From NCBI GenBank assembly GCA_017417055.1, contig JAFPZX010000043.1:1-61730 (forward strand): a DNA stretch of 61,730 nt, in the 5' to 3' direction. The notes under the pieces are model-generated. The model did not search any database and was not told the origin of the DNA. It was given only the letters and a program-made list of their open reading frames with translations. Both the position numbers and the translations under genes were made by a program. This document shows positions 17,636 through 24,987 of the stretch, piece by piece; position 1 is the stretch's first letter, and each line of letters begins with the position of its first letter. The stretch is from Anaerolineaceae bacterium (GTDB taxonomy: Bacteria; Chloroflexota; Anaerolineae; Anaerolineales; Anaerolineaceae).

Positions 17636-18112
17636 ATGGATATTTTAAATCTCGTGAACAAACTGGAAGAACTTTTTAGCCAGGGACGTTCCTTACCCTT
17701 CACGCACAATGTAATCATCAATGAAGACCAAATGATCGATCTTATCGATCAAATGCGCATTTCCATTCCGGAAGAAATCAAGCGTTCCCAACAAATCATC
17801 GCACAGAGGGACCGCATCCTCGCACAGGCAAAAGATGAACATGACCGCATGATGGAAATCGCCAATGAAAAACGCGAACAGCTGATATCCGCGCACGAGA
17901 TTTCTGTGGAAGCCTCAAACCGGGCAAAGCAGATCATTTCTCAAGCACAAACCGAAGCTGATGTTATCAAGCAGGAAGCCGACAAATACGCGCTTGCGTC
18001 ACTCAAGAAACTTGAAATCGAAATGGAGCGGTCTATCGCTCAGGTTCGCAACGGTATCAAAACGCTTGAATATAATCCGGATGATCCGGATAACAGGAAT
18101 AATAACGAATAA
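17636..18112 (+). CDS. Conserved coiled-coil protein (ATP synthase b/DivIVA-like helix)
   Basis: 158 aa, highly charged and almost entirely helical. The N-terminal INLEDxxxLIDQMR-like region (NEDQMIDLIDQMRISIPEEI, about 25-45) is followed by a long coiled coil rich in Glu, Ala, Lys and Gln (about 45-145). It matches a small conserved family of gram-positive and Chloroflexota genomes annotated as ATPase or hypothetical; no catalytic motif is present. A cytosolic structural or division-related role is only a guess. GGGAGG lies 7 bases before the ATG, and a terminator follows. Confidence 0.65.
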   Translation: MDILNLVNKLEELFSQGRSLPFTHNVIINEDQMIDLIDQMRISIPEEIKRSQQIIAQRDRILAQAKDEHDRMMEIANEKREQLISAHEISVEASNRAKQIISQAQTEADVIKQEADKYALASLKKLEIEMERSIAQVRNGIKTLEYNPDDPDNRNNNE

Positions 18113-18147
18113 ACTTTCTTCATATTTCTCTTGAGTTTTTCTATCTT

Positions 18148-18185
18148 CCGAACCGCGGCCTGATGTGTCGCGGTTTCGGTTTAAC
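18148..18185 (+). terminator. Terminator after the coiled-coil gene
   Basis: CCGAACCGCG (18148-18157) pairs with CGCGGTTTCGG (18169-18179; one bulged T), followed by a short T-containing tail. Confidence 0.6.
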
Positions 18186-18540
18186 AAGCATTGATTAATC
18201 AAGTTTCGGGGACGGTTCATTCTGATTTGTTCTATATCACTGCCACATTTTTAACAAAAAGCAATGGAAAACATTGACCTTTTTATGAAATAGCAGTGCT
18301 AACTCTGGATATAAGTTAGGATATAGAATAAAGGCGATAGTGCAGCCTGGGTCGGTTATGATTTCGGCTGCGTGCTTTTAAAGTGTGCAGTGTTCAGCGT
18401 TTAGAGCACAATTAATTATTAGAAGTGAGAAGTGTCTGGAGCTGCTCCTTGTATACGCTCTGTGAATGTACACTTTTTTTCAAGCCTTTTGGCTTGTATT
18501 TAGAAAAGTTTGCGGTATACTATTTATAAAATAAGTATAA
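18186..18540. other. Gene-free leader region
   Basis: About 350 bases upstream of the riboswitch-like leader. It contains a GCAGCC/GGCTGC hairpin near 18341-18371 followed by T residues, the small hairpin CAAGCC/GGCTTG near 18480-18496, and word-type repeats (AGTGTGCAGTGTTCAG, GAAGTGAGAAGTG). A TATACT box near 18517 may be the -10 of the importer operon. No gene is seen. Confidence 0.45.
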
Positions 18541-18543
18541 GTT

Positions 18544-18644
18544 TGTTTCCGAGTCCCTCCACCTAAGGGAGTTCTATGGCAGAGGGACCGATGAGCCGTA
18601 TTGGAAACGGTGCGACTTTCCGTGTTTGAGAAGGAAACGAATCT
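18544..18644 (+). promoter_or_regulatory. Structured leader resembling the Moco/tungsten-cofactor riboswitch
   Basis: A closing stem GTTTCC (18545-18550) with GGAAAC (near 18633-18638) encloses a long hairpin GTCCCTC/GAGGGAC and a second arm CCGT..ACGG carrying TGGAAACGG. The TCCGAG, GGGACCGATGAGCCG, GGAAACGGTG and GAGAAGGA words in this order resemble the molybdenum-cofactor RNA motif (RF01055) as I remember it; I could not compare it with the covariance model. It precedes an importer operon of the type that carries molybdate in some bacteria (MolBCA), which fits. Confidence 0.55.
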
Positions 18645-18645
18645 T

Positions 18646-18703
18646 ACACACAGCAGGAATGCTGCTGTGTGTGGTTTGCGTTATCCTTCCTCATTGAGGG
18701 CAT
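18646..18703 (+). promoter_or_regulatory. Expression-platform hairpins before the importer operon
   Basis: An 11-bp hairpin ACACACAGCAG/CTGCTGTGTGT (18646-18672) lacks a U-run. It is followed by CCTCA TTGAGG, which pairs the GAGGG ribosome site of the permease gene with an upstream CCTC. This would let the upstream leader control translation by hiding the ribosome site. Confidence 0.45.
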
Positions 18704-18707
18704 TTTG

Positions 18708-19700
18708 ATGAGACAGCGCAAGCCGATTATGATTCTCCTGATCTTTACTGCCATACTGGCAGGACTTTTCCTGTTTTCCTTCATTCTGGGACATTATGAC
18801 GTTCCGCTGCAGGAAGTGGTCCGCATTCTTTTCACGGGCACCAGCGATGATCCGCGAATGTTTGCCGCGATATCCAATATCCGTTTGCCCCGCATCGTGA
18901 TGGCCTGTCTGGTTGGCTGTTCGCTTTCCTCGGCAGGTGTCTCTTTTCAATCTGTCTTTCAAAATCCCATGGCCAGTCCTGATATTCTTGGCGCTTCTTC
19001 CGGTGCCTGTTTCGGGGCAGCCCTGGCGATTTTGCTGAATTTTTCCCATACCGGCATCACATTGTTTGCTTTCCTGTTCAGTCTGCTGAGCATCGTACTG
19101 GTTTACGTAATCGGCAAAGCTTCCCGCAGGAACCGGGTTGTGGCGATTTTGCTGGCCGGGATGATGGTCAGTTCTCTGTTTTCCGCCGGGACATCCTATA
19201 TCAAGCTGGTGGCAGACCCAGGCAATCAGCTCCCTGCTATCACCTATTGGCTGATGGGTAGTCTTTCCGGAACACGAAAGAGCGACATCTCATTTGTGAT
19301 CTGGCCGATGTTGATTGGACTGGTTCCCTTACTGCTGCTGCGCTGGCGCATCAATCTTCTAACGCTCAATGAAGAAGCTGAAACGATGGGCGTCCACACC
19401 GGCAGGTTGCGCCTTGTTGTTATCATCTGTGCTACGGTCCTGACCGCTGCAGCTGTTTCCGTCAGCGGTATGATCGGATGGGTTGGACTCGTGATCCCGC
19501 ATCTGTGCCGGAAACTGGTTGGAAATGATTGCCGCTGGCTTTTCCCTGCTGTGATGATCTTCGGGGCGATCTTCCTGTTGCTGGTGGATAACGTTTCGCG
19601 GAACCTGCTGCCGGTAGAAATCCCGATCGGGATCCTGACAGCTTTTATCGGCGCACCTTTTTTCATCTTCCTGATGACGAGAAAGGAGAGCGGTATATGA
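18708..19700 (+). CDS. FecCD-type ABC importer permease
   Basis: 330 aa with about nine to ten membrane segments. FecCD-family marks are RLPRIVMACLVGCSLSSAGVSFQ near residue 60, NPMASPDILGASSGA (about 90-104), and GWVGLVIPH near 260, which contacts the ATPase. It is the permease of a type II importer for an iron complex, cobalamin or oxyanion such as molybdate. Together with the riboswitch-like leader a molybdate or tungstate role is attractive, but the permease alone does not decide it. I start at the ATG at 18708 (GAGGG ribosome site). It overlaps the ATPase gene by 4 bases. Confidence 0.9.
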   Translation: MRQRKPIMILLIFTAILAGLFLFSFILGHYDVPLQEVVRILFTGTSDDPRMFAAISNIRLPRIVMACLVGCSLSSAGVSFQSVFQNPMASPDILGASSGACFGAALAILLNFSHTGITLFAFLFSLLSIVLVYVIGKASRRNRVVAILLAGMMVSSLFSAGTSYIKLVADPGNQLPAITYWLMGSLSGTRKSDISFVIWPMLIGLVPLLLLRWRINLLTLNEEAETMGVHTGRLRLVVIICATVLTAAAVSVSGMIGWVGLVIPHLCRKLVGNDCRWLFPAVMIFGAIFLLLVDNVSRNLLPVEIPIGILTAFIGAPFFIFLMTRKESGI

Positions 19701-20455
19701 TCCAGGCAGAGAACCTCTGTTTTTCCTATGGAAGCCGTCAGGTTTTGCAGAATGTTTCATTTGAGACGGAAAAGGGTGATTTTTTAGCAGTCCTCGGTCC
19801 CAATGGCGTCGGGAAAAGTACGCTTTTCCGCTGCATGTTGGGTATTCTGAAGGGATATACCGGTGTAATTCGTGTCGATGAGCAGGATATCAGGACACTT
19901 TCGCGGCAGCAAATGGCCGGGATGATGTCCTACATCCCGCAAAAACACGGGACCGCTTTCGCTTATTCTGTGTTGGATACGGTGCTGATGGGTACGACAC
20001 ATGAATTAGGAACATTTTCCGCTCCGAAAGCGAAACAAATCGCACAGGCTCAAACCGCCCTGTCACGGGTTGGGATTGCAGACCTCGCGGATCGAAAGTT
20101 TACGGAACTTTCAGGCGGGGAGCAGCAGATGGTGATGATCGCCCGGGCTTTGAGCCAGCAGGCTGGATTGCTGATGATGGACGAACCGACTGCTTCTTTG
20201 GATTATGGCAATCGGGAAAAGATTCTGTCACTACTGAAGGATTTGACCGGACAGGGTTATACCGTAATTCTTTCGACACACGACCCGCAGCATGCTCTTT
20301 CGTACAGCAATAAGGTTCTGGCATTGAAAGACGGACATGTCGAAGCATACGGGAAAACTTCAGATGTCTTGACGAGTGAATTGCTGCAGAAACTGTATGG
20401 GATTCATGCCGTGATCGTTGATACGCCTTACGGGAAACTTGCCGCAGCTGTGTAA
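19697..20455 (+). CDS. FecE-type ABC importer ATP-binding protein
   Basis: 252 aa. Walker A is GPNGVGKST near residue 35, the Q-loop is YIPQKH, the signature is LSGGEQQ, Walker B is LLMMDEPTASLD and the switch is STHDP, all intact. It powers the neighbouring permease, with which it is translationally coupled through an ATGA overlap. Family position is next to BtuD/FecE/MolC. Confidence 0.93.
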   Translation: MIQAENLCFSYGSRQVLQNVSFETEKGDFLAVLGPNGVGKSTLFRCMLGILKGYTGVIRVDEQDIRTLSRQQMAGMMSYIPQKHGTAFAYSVLDTVLMGTTHELGTFSAPKAKQIAQAQTALSRVGIADLADRKFTELSGGEQQMVMIARALSQQAGLLMMDEPTASLDYGNREKILSLLKDLTGQGYTVILSTHDPQHALSYSNKVLALKDGHVEAYGKTSDVLTSELLQKLYGIHAVIVDTPYGKLAAAV

Positions 20456-20497
20456 ACCGGGCGAGCAGGAATGACTTTTTGTTGTTATGGAGGAAAT

Positions 20498-21538
20498 ATG
20501 AAAAAATTCTCTTTATTGATCGTTGTTGTGCTGCTTTTGGCGGCTTTCTCTTCGGTTAATGCCGAACGGGAGTTTGTGGATTCCACCGGACGGACGGTTG
20601 TTGTCCCGGATAAAATCGAAAAAATTACTGTTTCCGGTCCAATGACGCAAATTATCCTTTTCGCACTCTGTCCGGAAAAGCTTGTGGGAATATCCTCCGC
20701 ATGGGATGAGATCGCGGAACAATACATTCCTTCCGAATATATTCATCTGCCGATATTAGGCCAGCTTTATGGGGGAAAAGGAGAATTAAATCTTGAAACT
20801 TTGCTCTCTTCCGGTGCGCAGGTGGTCCTGGATGTCGGTGAGTCAAAAAAGTCTATTCGGGAAGATATGGAAGCACTTCAGGAACAGACCGGACTGCCAT
20901 TTCTCCATATTGATGCCTATACTGAAAATATGGGTGATGTTTATCGCATGCTCGGTGATTTGCTGGGAGAGGGAGAAAAAGCTCATATGCTTGGTGCCTA
21001 TTGCGACGATATCTATGCCCGTATGACGGAACTGGCCGATTCGGTTGATAAAGTGAATTTACTGTATATCACCGGTGAAGGGCAGAACGTTATCGCTCAA
21101 GGATCTTACCATGCGGAGATCATTGATCTGCTGGCGAACAATCTGGCCGTAGTGGATGAACCTTCCTCCAAGGGAACCGGAAATGAAGTCGATATGGAAC
21201 AGATCCTCGCCTGGGATCCGGATTACATCCTTTTTGCTCCGAATTCGGTTTATGACTCTGTCTCGGATGATCCGGTGTGGCAGACACTGCACGCAGTTCG
21301 GGATGGGAATTATGCTGAGGTGCCTTTCGGTCCGTATAACTGGATGGGGTTCCCGCCTTCTGTTCAGCGGTATCTCGGAATGTTGTGGATGGGTGCGGTG
21401 CTTTATCCGGACGCAGTGGATTATGACCTTTATGAAGAGGTTCATAATTATTACGACATGTTCTATCACTGCGACCTAAGCGAAGCCCAATTCGAAGAGC
21501 TGATGGAAAACAGCCGGCTGCTCATTCCGGCAGAATAG
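20498..21538 (+). CDS. Periplasmic-binding-type ABC substrate-binding protein
   Basis: 346 aa with a signal peptide (core LLIVVVLLLAAF, cleavage after VNA near residue 22); there is no lipobox Cys. The two-lobe TroA/BtuF-like fold is indicated by the FVDSTGRTVVVPDKIEKI start and the LETLLSSGAQVVLDVG and WDPDYILFAPN segments. It captures the ligand of the FecCD-type importer. A ribosome site (GGAGG) supports this start. The DSTGR..VPD opening is common to siderophore, cobalamin and molybdate binders, so the ligand is uncertain. Confidence 0.9.
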   Translation: MKKFSLLIVVVLLLAAFSSVNAEREFVDSTGRTVVVPDKIEKITVSGPMTQIILFALCPEKLVGISSAWDEIAEQYIPSEYIHLPILGQLYGGKGELNLETLLSSGAQVVLDVGESKKSIREDMEALQEQTGLPFLHIDAYTENMGDVYRMLGDLLGEGEKAHMLGAYCDDIYARMTELADSVDKVNLLYITGEGQNVIAQGSYHAEIIDLLANNLAVVDEPSSKGTGNEVDMEQILAWDPDYILFAPNSVYDSVSDDPVWQTLHAVRDGNYAEVPFGPYNWMGFPPSVQRYLGMLWMGAVLYPDAVDYDLYEEVHNYYDMFYHCDLSEAQFEELMENSRLLIPAE

Positions 21539-21539
21539 A

Positions 21540-21572
21540 AATCTGAAATCTGAAATCAGAAATCAGAAATCA
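21540..21572. repeat. Heptamer word repeat (GATTTCT/AGAAATC)
   Basis: Short tandem copies of GAAATC(T/A) follow the importer operon. The same word fills gaps at 54735-54862, 60055-60092 and parts of the gene at 60095-61369. Confidence 0.6.
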
Positions 21573-21597
21573 GGACGGTTCCTTTTATTCATTGAAT

Positions 21598-21635
21598 GGG
21601 ACAGTTTCGTACTGCCGGAACTGTCCCGGTTTTTA
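21598..21635 (+). terminator. Terminator of the importer operon
   Basis: GGGACAGTT (21598-21606) pairs with AACTGTCCC (21619-21627), followed by GGTTTTTATT. It is one of the GGGACAGTT-type hairpins of this window. Confidence 0.75.
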
Positions 21636-21670
21636 TTATTAGTGTCGGTTTTTCATCCACGTGAGCTTTG

Positions 21671-22516
21671 TTATGCCTTGTCAACTGAGCCAAAGAGGGT
21701 GATCTTTTCGCGGACGACAGCTTTCATAGCTTCGATTTCGTACGGAATCAATTCGCTGAGGAAGCGAGCACCTTCCTTCAATCCTTTTTCGATGCCGGTT
21801 TTCCCTGCGCGGTCAATGTCGGTGAAGATGTTGACTTTGCAAACTCCGCGTCTGGCAGCTTCCTGAAAATCAGAATCAGAAAGTCCGGATCCGCCATGGA
21901 GAACAAGCGGAACGCCGGTTTTCTGCGCAATTTCGGTGATGCGGTCAAAATCCAATTTCGGTGGGAATTTGTAATCCCCATGAGCATTTCCTACAGCTAC
22001 AGCCAGAGCATCGACACCGGTTTTCTGCACAAAGTCCAGCGCCATATCCGGGTCGGTATAATAGTCCTCCGGTTTGGCAAGCTTCCCTTTGCCTTCATTG
22101 TCGCCGACATGGCCCAGTTCTCCTTCAACCGTGACATCCATGGCATGGCAGATTTTCACCATCTCAGCCACATTCGCCAGATTTTCTTCATATGATGCCG
22201 TGGAGCAGTCGTACATGATAGAAGAATAACCAAAGTTCAATGCTTCCATACATTTATTAAAGGTCAAGCCATGGTCATAATGAACCGCTACCGGTACATT
22301 GGCTTCAGCTGCCATCGGAAGCAGAAAGTCCGCCACCCGGTCCAGCCCCATTTTCGGCAGCAGAATTTCTGCTGTTCCGACGATCACCGGAGCGTGCAAC
22401 GCTTCCGCTTCTTCAATCACTGCGCGGGCCATTTCCACATTTACCGTGTCGAAAAAACCGACGGCATACCCGTCCAGACGGGCATTTTCCAGCATATCTT
22501 TCATATTTACAAGCAT
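21671..22516 (-). CDS. Class II fructose-bisphosphate/tagatose-bisphosphate-type aldolase
   Basis: 281 aa class II (zinc) aldolase. Metal ligands are visible in VHYDHG, EGELGHVG, NAHGDYK and LVLHGGSGL; the final NIFTDID binds phosphate. Cleaves a ketose bisphosphate to dihydroxyacetone phosphate and an aldehyde. It begins 6 bases after the PfkB-kinase stop with AAGGAG, so kinase and aldolase are one unit, as for tagatose-6-phosphate or a related sugar phosphate. Which sugar is not decided by sequence. Confidence 0.88.
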   Translation of the reverse strand: MLVNMKDMLENARLDGYAVGFFDTVNVEMARAVIEEAEALHAPVIVGTAEILLPKMGLDRVADFLLPMAAEANVPVAVHYDHGLTFNKCMEALNFGYSSIMYDCSTASYEENLANVAEMVKICHAMDVTVEGELGHVGDNEGKGKLAKPEDYYTDPDMALDFVQKTGVDALAVAVGNAHGDYKFPPKLDFDRITEIAQKTGVPLVLHGGSGLSDSDFQEAARRGVCKVNIFTDIDRAGKTGIEKGLKEGARFLSELIPYEIEAMKAVVREKITLFGSVDKA

Positions 22517-22521
22517 AATTC

Positions 22522-23637
22522 TTACTCCTTAACCTTCCATCCGGCAGCGATCCGCCGGTTCAATTCATCCAATTGCAGCAGCCCGCCGAGAGCGTCGTAA
22601 CTGCTTACCGAAGCCGCTCCTTCTGCGGCTGCCAGTTCTGTACATTTTTGCGGGGAATATCCACGCAGAACGCCGGAAAGGAATGCCGCAATGCTCAAAT
22701 CTCCGGCACCTGTTCCGGAGCGGACGATTTCCGCTTCAAAACAGGGCTGCTTTCCATCCTGATTTACCCATATTTCCGGGTCAAATTTCAGATTAGTCCC
22801 AATCGAGGCAATTCGTTCTGTCCCGGCTGTTTTATAGTACATTCCTGAAGTTCCGCATTTGATCAATACCGCCGCACAGCCCATGGCAATGCATTTTTCA
22901 GCTAACGGTTTGGCGTAAAGGGTCATATCCAACCCTTCTGTAATGTCTTTGCCGGATTTGTTCAATTTCGCCCAGGTTTCCTGATCCAGTATCCAGCAGA
23001 GTTCTTCAAAGCTTGGTACAAAAAAATCAACGAAGGGCAGCGTTTTTTGCAGAATCAATTCCCAGTCTGCCTGTCCCGCGGGACTATGTGGGTCAATTGC
23101 TGCCAAATCGAGACTTGATGCAATCCCTTTTTCTTTAATCCTTTGGAACATGGTGCTCAGCTCTTCTCCGTTGTCGCTATACATCCGTTTCATAATGGGC
23201 GGATACCCGAAATGGAATAAAGCGGAACCTTCGATTTCGTCCCATGGAATATCAGCAGTGGAAAATGTGTCATTAGCGCCGGGATCGTGGAGAAATATGC
23301 GGTCTATACCCGGTACAGCCAACACTACAGTGTAGGATGTGGATGCATTGTTTTCTACAATAAGTCCGCCTGCACCATAGGATTGGAATATATCCCGGAT
23401 CATGTGACCGAATGCATCGTCGCCGGTTTTCCCCATCAGCCGGACATCATTTCCCAGTAATTTCATCGCCAGTCCGGTGTTAGCTACGGCACCACCGGTG
23501 TTGATTTGAACATTGTTCATATGGATCAATTTTCCCGGTTCCAAAATATCGGTGATTTTTTCATATTTCAGTTGTTTGGCAAAAACCGGTGTAATATCAA
23601 TACATACATGTCCGGCACAAATTACTTTTTGTTTCAT
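22522..23637 (-). CDS. PfkB-family carbohydrate kinase
   Basis: 371 aa ribokinase-fold enzyme. The N-terminal NTGGAVANTGLAM segment (about 46-58) is the first PfkB signature; the C-terminal RSGTGAGDLSIAAFLSG contains the anion hole and catalytic Asp of GAGD. Cytosolic; phosphorylates a sugar or sugar phosphate. Its coupling with a class II aldolase suggests a 6-phosphate kinase acting before aldol cleavage. A GGAGGAAG ribosome site lies before the ATG. Confidence 0.88.
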   Translation of the reverse strand: MKQKVICAGHVCIDITPVFAKQLKYEKITDILEPGKLIHMNNVQINTGGAVANTGLAMKLLGNDVRLMGKTGDDAFGHMIRDIFQSYGAGGLIVENNASTSYTVVLAVPGIDRIFLHDPGANDTFSTADIPWDEIEGSALFHFGYPPIMKRMYSDNGEELSTMFQRIKEKGIASSLDLAAIDPHSPAGQADWELILQKTLPFVDFFVPSFEELCWILDQETWAKLNKSGKDITEGLDMTLYAKPLAEKCIAMGCAAVLIKCGTSGMYYKTAGTERIASIGTNLKFDPEIWVNQDGKQPCFEAEIVRSGTGAGDLSIAAFLSGVLRGYSPQKCTELAAAEGAASVSSYDALGGLLQLDELNRRIAAGWKVKE

Positions 23638-23649
23638 ATTCTTCCTCCT

Positions 23650-24366
23650 CTACTGCAGGTCCTCTGACCGGAAGCAGATAATTCCGGATTTCCGCTGATG
23701 AGGCATGTACAGCGGAAAATCATCTCTGCCGGTTTGTATCACCTTGCCGGATAAAAATTCATCTGTCAACACAGAAGGGTCTTCATCACGGCTGTAGCAT
23801 CTGAAAAACGTGCGGACGTCTTCGAAACTGCGGAAAGGCTGCCCAAATTCCAGCGATATTTCTTTCGATTCAAATGGAATCTCTTCTGATTGTAAAACCG
23901 TTTTCATGTGTATATAACCATCAAATCCTGCGGGATATTGACCGACAGAAAAACGATGCGTGGTGTAGTTTTTTTTGATGACGACCGCGGTTCCTTTGCA
24001 CTGCGCCTTTACAATTTTCAGAATATCTTCCGTTTTTCCAAAATAACAAAAAATCATTCCGTCATAGGGAACCTTTGGCGGATTGAGGTGGATATCTCCA
24101 TTGATAATGTGAATATTGTGTATGTTCCGTTCTTCGCAGTGACGCCAAAGGACTTCAATTGCCTGAGTTTTTATGTCTATTGCGGTAATTTCCGATATCG
24201 TGTCAGCAAGTGCAATGGAAAGGTCGCCCAGTCCGGAGCCGGCGTCACAGAGCCTTGTTACGCCTTTGAGATAAGGCTGAATGATCTGAGCGAGACTGCG
24301 GTGATAATTCCCGTATGCGGAGGCATCTATCATGAAGCGGATCATGTCTTCAGTCCAGCGGTACAT
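23650..24366 (-). CDS. Class I SAM-dependent methyltransferase
   Basis: 238 aa. Motif I is LCDAGSGLGDLSIAL (about 39-53), the acidic motif II is ITAIDIK, and a motif-IV-like GMIFCYFGK follows, giving the Rossmann methyltransferase fold. The acceptor is unknown. Its start overlaps the 3' end of the NTPase gene by 17 bases, and the PfkB kinase begins 12 bases after it, so the four genes form one operon. The last about 90 residues are not recognisable as another domain. Confidence 0.8.
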   Translation of the reverse strand: MYRWTEDMIRFMIDASAYGNYHRSLAQIIQPYLKGVTRLCDAGSGLGDLSIALADTISEITAIDIKTQAIEVLWRHCEERNIHNIHIINGDIHLNPPKVPYDGMIFCYFGKTEDILKIVKAQCKGTAVVIKKNYTTHRFSVGQYPAGFDGYIHMKTVLQSEEIPFESKEISLEFGQPFRSFEDVRTFFRCYSRDEDPSVLTDEFLSGKVIQTGRDDFPLYMPHQRKSGIICFRSEDLQ

Positions 24367-24838
24367 TTTCCTCCATGATCGTTATCAGTTCGAACTCCGG
24401 GAACAATATCCTGAAAGCGTCCAGACAGGCGGGACGAATGACGACATATGCAGTTTTGTAACTGCCTGATTTGAGCGTTTCAAATGCTTGTGTATATCCC
24501 TCGTGTTTATCAAATTCCAGCGGTCCCAGCTCATCAATGAACAAAATGTCGCACGGACAGGAATTTGTGAGCAGTTCATTTCCCCATTTGATCGTTTCCG
24601 GATCGATTTGCCAGCAGCCAATGGTGCCGCCTTCTGAGACACGTTTTCCACAGAAACGCTGTTCGCCTGAAGCCGCATCCAATGTATAAAATCCAGTTTT
24701 GATTCCGTTCTCGCAGATTGCCGGGGTAAGAAATCCGCCGGTTTTCAGTCCGTTGAATTTTGCTTTTTCCAGGAGATGAGCACAATATCTGCTTTTTCCG
24801 GATCCCCTTTCGCCTGTGATTACCAAAATTTTGTTCAT
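24350..24838 (-). CDS. THEP1-like nucleoside-triphosphatase
   Basis: 162 aa P-loop protein. Walker A is TGERGSGKS (about 8-16), followed by GLKTGGFLTPAI, and Walker B is ILFIDELGPLEF, which matches the NTPase_1/THEP1 (PF03266) family. A small cytosolic NTPase of uncertain role; relatives often sit beside cofactor-linked genes. I start at the ATG at 24838, since residues upstream lack family similarity. A TATAAT box (24845-24850 on the opposite strand) ends 6 bases before it, so the operon mRNA may be leaderless. Confidence 0.8.
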   Translation of the reverse strand: MNKILVITGERGSGKSRYCAHLLEKAKFNGLKTGGFLTPAICENGIKTGFYTLDAASGEQRFCGKRVSEGGTIGCWQIDPETIKWGNELLTNSCPCDILFIDELGPLEFDKHEGYTQAFETLKSGSYKTAYVVIRPACLDAFRILFPEFELITIMEENVPLD

Positions 24839-24844
24839 GAAATA

Positions 24845-24850
24845 ATTATA
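24845..24850 (-). promoter_or_regulatory. -10 box of a probably leaderless operon
   Basis: TATAAT on the minus strand ends 6 bases before the ATG at 24838, with no ribosome site between. Confidence 0.5.
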
Positions 24851-24948
24851 TAAGGAAAATGGATACGGTAAAGAGGAAGAATGATAAATTTCAGGCACTG
24901 ACCTGTTGCAAAGTGTCTGCTGATTACTGACCATAAACAGCAAAAATA

Positions 24949-24957
24949 TGCTATAAT
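24949..24957 (+). promoter_or_regulatory. Extended -10 promoter of the gyrase A-like gene
   Basis: TGCTATAAT is an extended -10; the CTGACC near 24927 could be a weak -35. The transcript would have a leader of about 25 bases with the GGAGGC ribosome site. Confidence 0.55.
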
Positions 24958-24987
24958 GGGAGCCTTGGAGATAAGAACGGAGGCGTT

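Noticed and set aside
18544-18644. Cobalamin riboswitch before the FecCD-type importer
   Set aside because: The B12-box pattern GCCACTG and its usual partner segments are not visible; the arm order fits the Moco-type motif better.
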